Positions 33,052 through 41,496 of a stretch of DNA of 64,000 nt are shown here, piece after piece. Source of the DNA: CAMDHY01 sp046156265 (GTDB lineage: Bacteria; Pseudomonadota; Alphaproteobacteria; Rhizobiales; Segnochrobactraceae); assembly GCF_046156265.1 (NCBI RefSeq), contig NZ_JAWDIR010000001.1, forward strand, positions 62,001 to 126,000, in the 5' to 3' direction. Below the pieces are notes generated by a model, which searched no databases, was not told where the DNA came from, and saw nothing but the letters and a program-made list of their open reading frames with translations. A program made the position numbers and the translations under genes. Numbering within the stretch: position 1 is the stretch's first letter; each line of letters begins with the position of its first letter.

Positions 33052-34679
33052 CTCCCTTCGCTGAACTCCTCGACCGGCTCGCCTTCGAGCCGAGGCGCAA
33101 CGCCAAGCTGGCGCTGATGGAGGCGTTCTTCCGGGAGGTGCCGGACCCCGAGCGTGGCTTCGCGCTGGCAGCACTCACTGGCGGGCTCGTCTTCCAGCAC
33201 GCCAAGGGCGGGCTGATCCGCGGGCTGATCGCCGAGCGCGTCGACCCGATGCTGTTCGCCCTCTCCTACGACTACGTCGGCGACCTGTCGGAGACGGTGG
33301 CGCTGATGTGGCCCGAGCGGCCGGGCCGCAACGCGCCGCCGCCGGCGCTGTCGGAGGTGGTGGACGGGCTGTCGACGAGCGGCAAGGCGGCTTTGCCGGG
33401 GCTGCTCGCCGGCTGGCTCGACGGCCTCGACGAGACCGGCCGCTGGGCGCTCCTGAAGCTCATCACCGGCGGGCTGCGCGTCGGCGTCTCCGCCCGGCTC
33501 GCGAAGGCGGCCGTGGCTCGCCTCGGCCCCGTCGACGCCGACGCGGTGGAGGAGGTCTGGCACGGGCTGGCGCCGCCCTATCTGGAGCTGTTCGCCTGGG
33601 TGGAGGGGCGGGGTGAGGCGCCGGCGAGTGTCGACCCGGCGCCGTTCCGGCCGCCGATGCTGGCGCAGCCGCTCGACGAGGCGGAGCTAGCCAGCCTCGA
33701 CCCGGCGGCCTTCCGCGCCGAGTGGAAGTGGGACGGCATCCGCGTGCAGGCAGCCTGCGGCACCGCCGAGGACGGACGGCGGGTGGCGCGGCTCTATTCG
33801 CGCACCGGCGAAGACGTCTCGGCCGCCTTTCCGGACCTGCTCGGGATGCTCGAGTTCGACGGCGCCGTCGACGGCGAGTTGCTGATCGTCCGCGACGGCT
33901 GCGTCGAGCCGTTTTCGGTGCTGCAGCAGCGGCTGAACCGCAAGGCGGTGTCGCCGAAGCTGATGGCGGAGTTCCCGCCGAAGATCCGCGCCTATGATCT
34001 CCTCGCCGAGAACGGCGAGGACCTGCGCGCCCTCCCCTTCGATGCGCGGCGGCAGCGGCTGGAAGCCTTCGTCGCCGGCCCCGCCGGCCCGGCCTTCGAC
34101 CTGTCGCCGCTGGTGCCGTTCGACGACTGGGAGGGCCTCGCCGCGATCCGCGCCGACCCGGCAGGGGCCGGCACCGGCGTCGATGCCGACGCGGTCGAGG
34201 GACTGATGCTGAAGCGCGGCGACAGCACCTACGTGCCCGGCCGGCCGAAGGGGCCGTGGTTCAAGTGGAAGCGCGACCCGAAGACGGTGGACGCCGTGCT
34301 GATGTATGCCCAGCGCGGCCACGGCAAGCGCTCGTCGTTCTATTCCGACTACACCTTTGGCGTCTGGCGGGACGGCGAGGCGGGCGACGAGCTCGTCCCC
34401 GTCGGCAAGGCCTATTTCGGCTTCACCGACGAGGAGCTCGTGCAGCTCGACAAGTTCGTGCGGGCGAACACGACGAACCGCTTCGGCCCCGTCCGCGAGG
34501 TCGTCCACGAAGCCGCGAAGGGCCTCGTGCTGGAGGTGGCCTTCGAGGGGCTGCAGCGGTCGACCCGGCACAAGTCGGGCGTGGCAATGCGCTTCCCGCG
34601 CATCGCCCGCATCCGCTGGGACAAGCCGCCCGGCGAGGCCGACCGGCTCGAGACCCTCGAGACGCTGCTGCCGGGCTGA
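33048..34679 (+). CDS. ATP-dependent DNA ligase, exonuclease-associated type
   Basis: 543 residues. An N-terminal alpha-helical DNA-binding domain (about 1-195) precedes the adenylation domain with the nucleophilic Lys227 in EWKWDGIRVQ, then RLYSRTGEDV, FDGAVDGELL, and the C-terminal OB domain (about 420-543, WFKWKRDPKTVDAVLMYA). It is the bacterial ligase family that travels with the beta-lactamase-fold exonuclease. In many genomes an Lhr helicase and a phosphoesterase follow, but here a secreted hydrolase converges instead. The ATG overlaps the mqsA stop, so ligase translation may be coupled to antitoxin translation. Confidence 0.93.
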   Translation: MTPFAELLDRLAFEPRRNAKLALMEAFFREVPDPERGFALAALTGGLVFQHAKGGLIRGLIAERVDPMLFALSYDYVGDLSETVALMWPERPGRNAPPPALSEVVDGLSTSGKAALPGLLAGWLDGLDETGRWALLKLITGGLRVGVSARLAKAAVARLGPVDADAVEEVWHGLAPPYLELFAWVEGRGEAPASVDPAPFRPPMLAQPLDEAELASLDPAAFRAEWKWDGIRVQAACGTAEDGRRVARLYSRTGEDVSAAFPDLLGMLEFDGAVDGELLIVRDGCVEPFSVLQQRLNRKAVSPKLMAEFPPKIRAYDLLAENGEDLRALPFDARRQRLEAFVAGPAGPAFDLSPLVPFDDWEGLAAIRADPAGAGTGVDADAVEGLMLKRGDSTYVPGRPKGPWFKWKRDPKTVDAVLMYAQRGHGKRSSFYSDYTFGVWRDGEAGDELVPVGKAYFGFTDEELVQLDKFVRANTTNRFGPVREVVHEAAKGLVLEVAFEGLQRSTRHKSGVAMRFPRIARIRWDKPPGEADRLETLETLLPG

Positions 34680-34692
34680 GCCGGCACTGCCC

Positions 34693-35781
34693 TCAGGGCC
34701 GCTTCACCTCGAGGATGTCCTCCGGCTGGTCGAGCGGCATTGTCACGATTCCGCCGCCCTCGCTCGCAGCTGCCGCCGCGAGGTCGAACATGCGGATCTG
34801 CCGGTTGTCGAAGGTGGTGATGTAGTAGCGGAGGTTCTTCAAGTCCGCCGCGCCGGTCCAGAACGTCACCTCGTAGTCGCTGGCGCCCTTGCCGCTGCGC
34901 ACCGTGCCCGGGGGCAGGTCGAAGTTGTCGAGGATGTGGAAGGCGAGCTTCATCGCCGCCTCGCCATCGGCGGCGGGGGCGGCTGCTTGGGAGAACGCCA
35001 CGGCACGGATGAAGCGCGAGGGCGGGGTGAAGTCGCCGGGCATCCCGAGCAGGCCCGACCCCTGGCCGGTCTGGTCGATCTTGATGTCGCCGAGCGCGAG
35101 CTGCGGCACGTTGAGCGCCGACAGGTTGACGAAGTTGCGCAGGTTCGTCGTGTGCCAGTCGAAGCCGGGCGAGTTCGTGAGCACGCCCAGCGGGTTGTCG
35201 TAGGTGTGCAGGACGCCGCCGACATATTCGACGACGAGGCTGTCGCCGGCTGCGTCCGTGACGATCATGTGAACCGGCGGCGCGCCATCGAAGCCCTCGA
35301 GCGGCGCTGTGCTCACGAAGATGTCCGAAAGCCCCGCCTTCACCTCGGCGACAGTGGCGAAGCTGCCGAGCACGTAGGTGAGGAGCTCCCACGAGCCCAT
35401 CGACTTCTCGACGTCGCTCGCCGCGACCTCCTGGAAGCCGGCGTAGCCCGGGAAGTAGAACAGCCCGCCGCCCAGCCCCTTTTCGTTGAGCCCGTCGACG
35501 ACGATCGGCATGCCGAAGCCGTTGGCGCCCGCGACGGCGTACTTGCTCGTCCACTGCAGGCCGCCGGGCTTGCCGGACGGCGCGGTGCCGGTGATCGCCT
35601 GCCCGCGCGGCATGTAGATCAGCTCGGACTTCGGGTCCGCCTGGAACTCGAGCGTCCGCGCCCGCACGACGGCACCGTCGGTCGCCGTGAGCTTGATGCC
35701 CGTGCAGGCGGCGGCCGGCGTGATCGCGGATGTCGCGAGCAGCGCCGAGGCCGCGAGTGCGGTGATGATGCGGCGGATCAT
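34693..35781 (-). CDS. Secreted linear-amide Ntn-hydrolase (choloylglycine hydrolase / penicillin V acylase family)
   Basis: 362 residues. The signal peptide ends ATSAITPAAA and is followed directly by CTGIKLTATDG, so Cys26 becomes the N-terminal nucleophile after processing, as required for Ntn-hydrolases. Other family features are VVRARTLEF (Arg), LNEKGLGGGLFY, LTNSPGFDWHTTNLRNF (Asn) and PPSRFIRAVAFS (Arg). It acts in the periplasm on a linear amide. Bile salts are unlikely in such an organism; beta-lactams with linear side chains, N-acyl homoserine lactones or other acyl amides are more plausible. It converges with the ligase gene, 13 bp apart. Confidence 0.9.
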   Translation of the reverse strand: MIRRIITALAASALLATSAITPAAACTGIKLTATDGAVVRARTLEFQADPKSELIYMPRGQAITGTAPSGKPGGLQWTSKYAVAGANGFGMPIVVDGLNEKGLGGGLFYFPGYAGFQEVAASDVEKSMGSWELLTYVLGSFATVAEVKAGLSDIFVSTAPLEGFDGAPPVHMIVTDAAGDSLVVEYVGGVLHTYDNPLGVLTNSPGFDWHTTNLRNFVNLSALNVPQLALGDIKIDQTGQGSGLLGMPGDFTPPSRFIRAVAFSQAAAPAADGEAAMKLAFHILDNFDLPPGTVRSGKGASDYEVTFWTGAADLKNLRYYITTFDNRQIRMFDLAAAAASEGGGIVTMPLDQPEDILEVKRP

Positions 35782-35826
35782 GGTTGTTTCCCCTTGTTTG
35801 GCCCCCTTCCCTCGGGAGGCGGCTTC

Positions 35827-36570
35827 TCAGGCCGCCCCGAGGCGGTGCGGCGCCAGCCGATCGTAGAACCGGCGGGCGGCGTCGGCGACGGCGCGCTGCT
35901 CCGGATCGAGGCTCTCGGCATCGACGGGCGGCTTCGGCGCGGCAAAGCCCGTGGACTTCTCCACCGAGGCGTACCAGTGGGCGGCCCAGACGCCGTCGCT
36001 GTCGCGCCTGCCGGCGGGCCACGACAGCATCGCCGCGTCGAAGGGGATGCCGACGGCGGCGCAGAGCGCCGTGAGGATCCCGCGCGGATCGGCGAGCACG
36101 TCGGCGGCATCGATCACCGGCGGGGCATGGCCGAGCCGATCAGCGACGCGGTCGAAGATCTCCGCCTGCTCGACGACGCCGATGTCGTCGAGGGTCACCT
36201 GGCCGCGGCGGTCGGCGTAGGAGGCGACGACATCCTCCGGCCGCCGGATCAGGAAGGCGCTCGTCACGCCCGCGAGCCACTCGCGCCCGAACTCCGGGAT
36301 CATGTGGTGGGTCATATGCTTCTGGTAGAAGACCGACGCCCCGCCGGGGATCGGGCCGACCAGCCAGTGGGCGACGCGACGGGCGTCCTTCTCGCCGGCG
36401 GCGATGATCTCGTCGCGCATCGGGTGCGGCGTGCCGGTGGCGGCGAGCCAGGCCGCGTAGAACGGCTCGTCGACGACGGCGGTGTCGGGGCGGTTCTCGA
36501 AGGCGCGCATCATCGCGGTCGAGATGTTGCGCGGCCCGGACCACATGGCGATGCGGACGGGCTCGGTCAT
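35827..36570 (-). CDS. Sulfotransferase-like P-loop protein
   Basis: 247 residues. The N-terminal nucleotide-binding loop MWSGPRNISTAMMRAFENR and the following VVDEPFYAAWL resemble PAPS-dependent sulfotransferases. AFLIRRPEDVVASY fits the 3'-phosphate-binding Arg/Ser element. The exact acceptor is unknown. Members are often encoded beside class IV aminotransferases and have been labelled as such by transfer. Here the aminotransferase is the next gene upstream on the same strand, 136 bp away, suggesting a shared pathway. Confidence 0.75.
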   Translation of the reverse strand: MTEPVRIAMWSGPRNISTAMMRAFENRPDTAVVDEPFYAAWLAATGTPHPMRDEIIAAGEKDARRVAHWLVGPIPGGASVFYQKHMTHHMIPEFGREWLAGVTSAFLIRRPEDVVASYADRRGQVTLDDIGVVEQAEIFDRVADRLGHAPPVIDAADVLADPRGILTALCAAVGIPFDAAMLSWPAGRRDSDGVWAAHWYASVEKSTGFAAPKPPVDAESLDPEQRAVADAARRFYDRLAPHRLGAA

Positions 36571-36706
36571 CGGACGCCCCTCCGCGCTCGGGTCTGGAGC
36601 GTTCTCGCTGCGCAGCGCCGCCGGCGGTCACGGAAGAGCTGCGACTTGCGGGCCGCCGCGACGAGGGGCGGTGAGGCGGAGGCGGGGTGGTGCAAAGCCG
36701 TTCGCG

Positions 36707-37678
36707 TCATGCGCCCCTCGCCGGACGTGCCGCCTCGCGGCGGGCGAACTGCTTGTAGAGCTCGCGCAGTCGGCGCGTCACCGGGCCGGCGCGGTCGCCG
36801 TCGTCCGGAGCCCTGCCGATCACCCGGCCGTCGACCTCGCGCACCGGCACGAGGCCGGCGAAGGTGCCGGTGACGAAGGCCTCTTCGGCGCCGTAGACGT
36901 CGACGAGCGAGAAGCGCTTCTCGCGGATCGGCACGCCTGCGTCGCCGCACAGGCGGATGACGTTGGAGCGGGTGATCCCGCCGAGGCAGTAGAGGCCGTC
37001 GGAGGTCCAGACCTCGCCCTTGCGGACGATGAAGAAGTGGGTGGAGTTGCAGGTTGCGACAGCCCCCGCGTCGTCGAGCATCAGCGCCTCGTCGGCGCCC
37101 GCCTCCGTCGCCTGGATGCAGGCGAGGATGCAGTTGAGCTTGGAGTGGCTGTTGAGCTTCTGGTCCTGCTCGGCCGGGCCGGTGCGGCGGATGTGGACGG
37201 TGAACAGCTTCAGGCCACGCGCGGCGACCTCCGGGGCGGGCGACTTGTATTCGGGGATGGCGACCACCGTCGCCTTGCCGATCGTCACGCGCGGGTCCTG
37301 ATAGGGCGTGCGCTTGACGCCGCGCGTCACCATCAGGCGGACGTGCACGCCGTCGGTCATGCCGTTGGCGTCGAGGCAGTCGAACAGGCGCGCCGTCAGC
37401 TCGTCCCGCGACAGGCCGATATCGATCTTCAGGGCGTGGGCACCCTCGTAGAGACGGTCGAGATGGGCGTCGAGGAAGCAGATGCCGCCGTCGACGACGC
37501 GCAGCCCCTCCCAGACGCCGTCACCCAGCACGAAGCCGGAGTCGAACACCGACACCACCGCCTGCGCCCGGGGCACCAGCGCGCCGTTGACGGAGATCAG
37601 CACATCGTCATTGCGCGGGTCGTCGACGTAGTCGTGGACGCCCTTGGCGAGTGGCTGGTCGGGGGGCGATGTCGTCAT
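36707..37678 (-). CDS. Class IV PLP aminotransferase (D-amino-acid / branched-chain type)
   Basis: 323 residues, fold type IV. SVFDSGFVLGDGVWEGLRV is the N-terminal family signature. The PLP lysine is probably K180 in LNSHSKLNCILA. DEALMLDDAGAVATCNSTHFFIV and GGITRSNVIRLC are the cofactor phosphate- and glutamate-binding motifs. Substrate (D-alanine, branched-chain acid or aminodeoxychorismate) cannot be set from motifs alone. The neighbouring sulfotransferase-like gene lies downstream. Confidence 0.88.
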   Translation of the reverse strand: MTTSPPDQPLAKGVHDYVDDPRNDDVLISVNGALVPRAQAVVSVFDSGFVLGDGVWEGLRVVDGGICFLDAHLDRLYEGAHALKIDIGLSRDELTARLFDCLDANGMTDGVHVRLMVTRGVKRTPYQDPRVTIGKATVVAIPEYKSPAPEVAARGLKLFTVHIRRTGPAEQDQKLNSHSKLNCILACIQATEAGADEALMLDDAGAVATCNSTHFFIVRKGEVWTSDGLYCLGGITRSNVIRLCGDAGVPIREKRFSLVDVYGAEEAFVTGTFAGLVPVREVDGRVIGRAPDDGDRAGPVTRRLRELYKQFARREAARPARGA

Positions 37679-37995
37679 GGCGTCGGGCTCCGGTCTCCCG
37701 TCGATGTGTCACGACCTCCCGAACGGCACAACCCCGTGGCATCGCGGCGCGCCGCGCGTCGATGGTGGGCCACACCGCCCGGAGACGCGTCGGAACCGGC
37801 GAAACAGCGCCACGGCTGGGGCCGGGGTCGGCCCTCTAACGGCAGAAGGGGAGCGGCAAGGCCGCTCCCCTTCCTGTTCTCGGATATGCCGTCGCGGCCA
37901 AGTCCCGCCTAACGGCCGAGGAACATGGCGGCCAACCGCTGCAACAGGCCCTTCGGCTGAGCCGGAGGCGGCTCCTGTGCAGGGTGGTTTCCGCT
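37679..37995. other. Gap between the aminotransferase and fae
   Basis: 317 bp with no confident gene. It holds the aminotransferase promoter region, a strong hairpin (37845-37873), and an in-frame 28-codon continuation of fae after its amber stop (down to 37909), described as a finding. Confidence 0.6.
37845..37873 (-). terminator. Strong stem-loop downstream of fae
   Basis: 13-bp perfect arms GAAGGGGAGCGGC (37845-37857) and GCCGCTCCCCTTC (37861-37873) with a 3-nt loop. It lies 122 bp after the fae stop on the minus strand. No U-tract follows, but the stem is the strongest in the window. Confidence 0.7.
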
Positions 37996-38508
37996 CTACG
38001 CCTTCGCGGCGAACGGATGGGCCGCGCTGGCACGGTTGGCGGTGACGGTGGCCGCCTTCGGCTCGCCGGCAACGGCGCGCTGAATGGACTCCTTCACGGC
38101 CTTGTAGTTGTATTCCTGGATCTTCGCGTCGTCCTCGGCATCCCAGTGGATGAACACGCCGACGCAGATGAACAGGTCGTCGGCCTCGTCGGCCGGGATG
38201 GTGCCGTCGGCGACGCTGTCCTGCACGGCCTTGGCGACGCCGTACTGCGCCGGGCCGAACATCTGCACCGCCTGCTTGGCGCCCTTGATCGTGACCTTGT
38301 TGAACATCACGGTGTTGGGCTTGCAGGGCATGTTCGGGGCGAGCACCGCGAGCAGCGAGGTGAAGCCGTCCTTGTTGTTCGTCAGCGAATTGCAGAACGC
38401 CATCTCGGCGGCGCTGCCGCGCGGCCCGATGATCAGGTCGATGTGGGCGACCTCGTTGCCGTCGCCAACCAGCGACTCGCCGACCATCACCTTCGTAATC
38501 TTAGCCAT
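37996..38508 (-). CDS. fae: Formaldehyde-activating enzyme Fae
   Basis: 170 residues from ATG 38508 with a strong GGGAGGGAG ribosome binding site. Fae condenses formaldehyde with tetrahydromethanopterin to methylene-H4MPT, the entry step of cytoplasmic formaldehyde oxidation. The sequence is nearly identical to what I recall of Methylobacterium Fae: GDGNEVAHIDLIIGPRGS with the active-site His, NNKDGFTSLLAVLAPN, VQMFGPAQYGVAKAVQD, FICVGVFIHWDAEDD, and the C-terminal HPFAAKA. It is monocistronic and divergent from rsfS, about 18 kb from the other H4MPT-linked genes of this window. A strong ribosome binding site and a strong terminator suggest high expression. Confidence 0.98.
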   Translation of the reverse strand: MAKITKVMVGESLVGDGNEVAHIDLIIGPRGSAAEMAFCNSLTNNKDGFTSLLAVLAPNMPCKPNTVMFNKVTIKGAKQAVQMFGPAQYGVAKAVQDSVADGTIPADEADDLFICVGVFIHWDAEDDAKIQEYNYKAVKESIQRAVAGEPKAATVTANRASAAHPFAAKA

Positions 38509-38688
38509 AATAGGGCTCCCTCCCATCTTGGGGCATAGACCGGTTACCGATAAGAAGCCGCCCGACCACCCCCGCCCGCAGGCGACGGTTTCCGGCTATC
38601 CTTGTTGTCAGCGCTCGGCGCGTAGGCCGAACCGGTTGGCCAGATAGGATCTCTGGTTCTGCGGCGCCGAGAACCTAATCCGATTTCG

Positions 38689-39366
38689 ATGACAACGGCA
38701 AGGCGCGGGGCCACCGCGCCGGCCGCCGTCCGGACTGCCCCGGAGGCCGGCAAAACGGCCCCGAGAGACGAGAAAACCCCGCCGTCGCGACACCTCGTCT
38801 TGAAACCTTCATCCTCGACACATTACTATAAGCAACGGCGGCGGACTCCGCCGCGACCACGCTGCGGCCAGCCAGTTCTCATCGACAGACGGGCCGAGGG
38901 TGGGGCAGAGCGCAAGTCGACAGTCAAAGTCGTTCGAGAGGAAGCTTCCCTGACCATCGCAATCGACGCCGAGGGTGCGGCACGCGTCGCCCCTCCGGAG
39001 ACGGTCGGCGCCCTCCGTGACGCCGACACGTCCCTTGAAGCCGTTCTCGCAAGCCTTTCCGATTCCAAGGCCGAGGACATCACAACCATCGACATCGCCG
39101 ACAAGACGACGATCGGAGACCACATGGTGGTCGCCTCCGGCCGCTCGCATCGGCACGTCGGCGCGATCGCCGAGCACCTGCTGCAGAACCTCAAGGACCA
39201 GGGCTTCGGCAACGCCCGGGTCGAGGGACTGCCGCAGTGCGACTGGGTGCTGATCGACGCCGGCGACGTCATCGTGCACGTCTTCCGCCCCGAGGTCCGC
39301 AGCTTCTACAATCTCGAGAAGATGTGGTCGGCCGAGCCCGCGCCGAAGGTTCGGCTGACGGGCTGA
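38689..39366 (+). CDS. rsfS: Ribosome silencing factor RsfS
   Basis: The conserved domain (about residues 112-222 of this reading) has SDSKAEDITTIDI, DHMVVASGRSHRHVGAIAEHL and VEGLPQCDWVLIDAGDVIVHVF. RsfS binds ribosomal protein L14 and blocks subunit joining in stationary phase. The only in-frame ATG before the domain is 38689, but the first 80 or so residues are basic, Pro-rich and unlike the family. The true start is probably near 38950, where a rare CTG is preceded by GAGAGGAAG, or at TTG 38800. It begins the rsfS-rlmH-envC-ctpA block; nadD, which usually precedes, is absent. Confidence 0.9.
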   Translation: MTTARRGATAPAAVRTAPEAGKTAPRDEKTPPSRHLVLKPSSSTHYYKQRRRTPPRPRCGQPVLIDRRAEGGAERKSTVKVVREEASLTIAIDAEGAARVAPPETVGALRDADTSLEAVLASLSDSKAEDITTIDIADKTTIGDHMVVASGRSHRHVGAIAEHLLQNLKDQGFGNARVEGLPQCDWVLIDAGDVIVHVFRPEVRSFYNLEKMWSAEPAPKVRLTG

Positions 39367-39412
39367 TCGGCTCGGGCCGGCATCGAGACACGCAAAGCGG
39401 CGGGGCACCACC

Positions 39413-39895
39413 GTGCAGATCGTCGTGGCCGCCGTCGGCCGGCTGAAGGCCGGCCCGGAGCGTGAGCTCGCCGCCCGCTACCTCGACCGCGCGGCCAAGA
39501 CCGGCCCGCGGATCGGCCTCACCGGCTTTCAGGTGCGGGAGGTCACGGAGGGCCGCGGAGCGTCGGTCGCGAGCCGCCGCGCCGAGGAAGCCGCCGCCCT
39601 CGCCGGGCTGCTGGCGCCGGGCGCGGCCCGCGTGGTCCTCGACGAGCGCGGCGCCGCCCTCGCAAGCCGCGACTTCGCCGACTTCCTGGCGCGCGAGCGC
39701 GACGGCGGCCGCACCGCCGCTGCCATCGTCATCGGCGGTCCGGACGGCCACGACCCGGCGATCCGAGACACGGCTGCGCTGGTGGTTTCGTTCGGCGCGA
39801 TGACGTGGCCCCACCAGCTGGTGCGCGTCATGCTGGCCGAACAGCTCTACCGGGCGGTGACGCTGCTCTCCGGCCATCCCTATCACCGCGACTGA
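39413..39895 (+). CDS. rlmH: 23S rRNA (pseudouridine1915-N3)-methyltransferase RlmH
   Basis: 160 residues from GTG 39413. SPOUT methyltransferase: IVVAAVGRLKAGPE at the N-terminus, VVLDERGAALASRDFA, the SAM knot IVIGGPDGHDP, and LVRVMLAEQLYRAVTLLSGHPYH at the C-terminus, all diagnostic. It methylates a pseudouridine in helix 69 of 23S rRNA. The gene lies 46 bp after rsfS in the usual order. Confidence 0.95.
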   Translation: MQIVVAAVGRLKAGPERELAARYLDRAAKTGPRIGLTGFQVREVTEGRGASVASRRAEEAAALAGLLAPGAARVVLDERGAALASRDFADFLARERDGGRTAAAIVIGGPDGHDPAIRDTAALVVSFGAMTWPHQLVRVMLAEQLYRAVTLLSGHPYHRD

Positions 39896-39945
39896 CGGTC
39901 CCGCGCCGACGCCTTCTGCCGCCAAACGCCCGCGTTCTGGGCACG

Positions 39946-41496
39946 ATGGCGACGCAATCCGGCGCTAACCGACCAGGAGTGCGGGGTTCAACTCGCGAGG
40001 GTCCGGTCGCATCGGGGCCGGTGTTGACGCTTCATTTACCATTTCGCCGGCGGACTGATCGCGGCGGCCGCTGGTCCGGCCGCGACCCGGAGGACAAGGC
40101 TACGGCTACCCTGTCGCCCCTGTTTCGAGCGTCCCGTAGCGTGACGGCCCTCGCCGTCGCGGCAGGCGTTCTGTGTGCAGGCGCCGTCATGGCCGAGGAC
40201 GTCGCCCCGAAGGCGGATGCTCCCCTCCCGCAGTCCGGTGAAGGTTCCGGCCCGAACGCCGCCGCTTTCGAATTGCTGGACGCCGCCAAAACGCCGGGTG
40301 AGAGCCGCCGGAAGCTGCGCGAGAGCGAGCTTGCCGCCCTGCGGGCCCGCATCGAGGTGTCCGTCGAGCGCCAGGCGGCCCTTGCCGAGGAGGTCGCCGC
40401 CCTCGACGCCGACCGCGCGAGCCTCAACGCCGCCCTGATCGAGACGGCGAGCGACATCGGTGAGCTCGAGCGCTCGCTCACGACGGCGGAAGCGCGGCTC
40501 CTGCGGCTCGATGAGAGCCTTGCCGCCATCCGCCTCTCGCTCGACGAACGGCGCGAGGCGCTCGTGGAGGTTCTGGCCGCTCTCGAGCGGCTCGGGCGTC
40601 ATCCTCCACCCGCACTGCTCGTCGCGCCGGCCGACGCCCGCGACGCCGTGCGGGGGGCCCTGCTGCTCGCCGCCGTCACCCCACAGATCCGAGTCGAGGC
40701 CGAGGCGCTCACCGCCGACCTCGCGACGATGGCCCGCCTCAAGACCGATGCCGACGCGGAACTGTCGCGCTTCTCCGCCGACCTCGAGGCGATCGCGGAA
40801 GAGCGCCAGCGCGTCGAACTGCTGCTCGCCGAGAAGCGGCGGCTCTACGAGCAGTCCTCCGCCGCCCTTGCCGAGGAACGCCAGCGCGCCGAAGCCCTGG
40901 CGGGTCAGGCGACCGGCCTGCAGGACCTCATCGGCCGCATGGAGGCCGAGGTCGAAGCCTCGAAGCAGGCGGCGACCGCAGCCCGCGAAAGCACTCCGAA
41001 GGGCGGCGCCGACCCCGGCCGCCTGTCGCCGGCCACCGCCTTCACCGCCAGTCGCGGCACCCTCCCCCTGCCGGTCGCCGGCGCGGTGACGGTGCGCTTT
41101 GGCGATGCGGCCGACGACGGCGTCCCGTCACAGGGCTGGACGATCGCCTCCACGCCCGGCGCGCGCGTCACCGCACCGGCTGACGGCTGGGCCGTCTATG
41201 CCGGTCCGTTCCGCTCCTACGGCAAAATCTTGATCTTGAACGTCGGCGACGGCTATCATCTGCTGCTGGCGGGCCTTGATAGAATCGACGTGGACCTCGG
41301 GCAGTTCGTGCTCGCCGGGGAGCCCGTCGGAGTGATGGGCGGGCGGGAGCCTTCGCGTACGGACGGAACGGGTGTGTCGGGCGACGCCCCTGTCGACAAC
41401 GGTCCGGCGCTCTACGTAGAGTTTCGCAAGGACGGCTCGTCCATTGATCCGGCCCCCTGGTGGGCCGGCCGGGAAGACCAAGAGGTTCGCGGATGA
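39946..41496 (+). CDS. EnvC-like murein hydrolase activator with degenerate LytM domain
   Basis: 516 residues from ATG 39946; the start is uncertain and GTG 40021 is an alternative. After a basic leader comes a signal-like segment (VTALAVAAGVLCAGAVMAED), a long coiled coil (about 80-350, rich in Glu/Arg/Leu heptads) and a C-terminal LytM/M23 domain (about 380-500). Catalytic positions are lost: SQGWTIAS stands in place of H-x3-D, and YHLLLAGL in place of H-x-H. Like E. coli EnvC it should therefore activate amidases rather than cut peptidoglycan, acting at division in the periplasm. The stop overlaps ctpA (ATGA). Confidence 0.87.
   Translation: MATQSGANRPGVRGSTREGPVASGPVLTLHLPFRRRTDRGGRWSGRDPEDKATATLSPLFRASRSVTALAVAAGVLCAGAVMAEDVAPKADAPLPQSGEGSGPNAAAFELLDAAKTPGESRRKLRESELAALRARIEVSVERQAALAEEVAALDADRASLNAALIETASDIGELERSLTTAEARLLRLDESLAAIRLSLDERREALVEVLAALERLGRHPPPALLVAPADARDAVRGALLLAAVTPQIRVEAEALTADLATMARLKTDADAELSRFSADLEAIAEERQRVELLLAEKRRLYEQSSAALAEERQRAEALAGQATGLQDLIGRMEAEVEASKQAATAARESTPKGGADPGRLSPATAFTASRGTLPLPVAGAVTVRFGDAADDGVPSQGWTIASTPGARVTAPADGWAVYAGPFRSYGKILILNVGDGYHLLLAGLDRIDVDLGQFVLAGEPVGVMGGREPSRTDGTGVSGDAPVDNGPALYVEFRKDGSSIDPAPWWAGREDQEVRG

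Noticed and set aside
34306..36873. Plus-strand open frame of 855 codons across the ligase end, the Ntn-hydrolase and the sulfotransferase-like gene
   Set aside because: It spans three real genes in the wrong frame and shows no domain.
38689..38950. An 80-residue N-terminal extension of RsfS as a real domain
   Set aside because: Basic, Pro-rich and unlike the family; more likely an untranslated leader. Kept in the coordinates only because no ATG lies closer to the domain.
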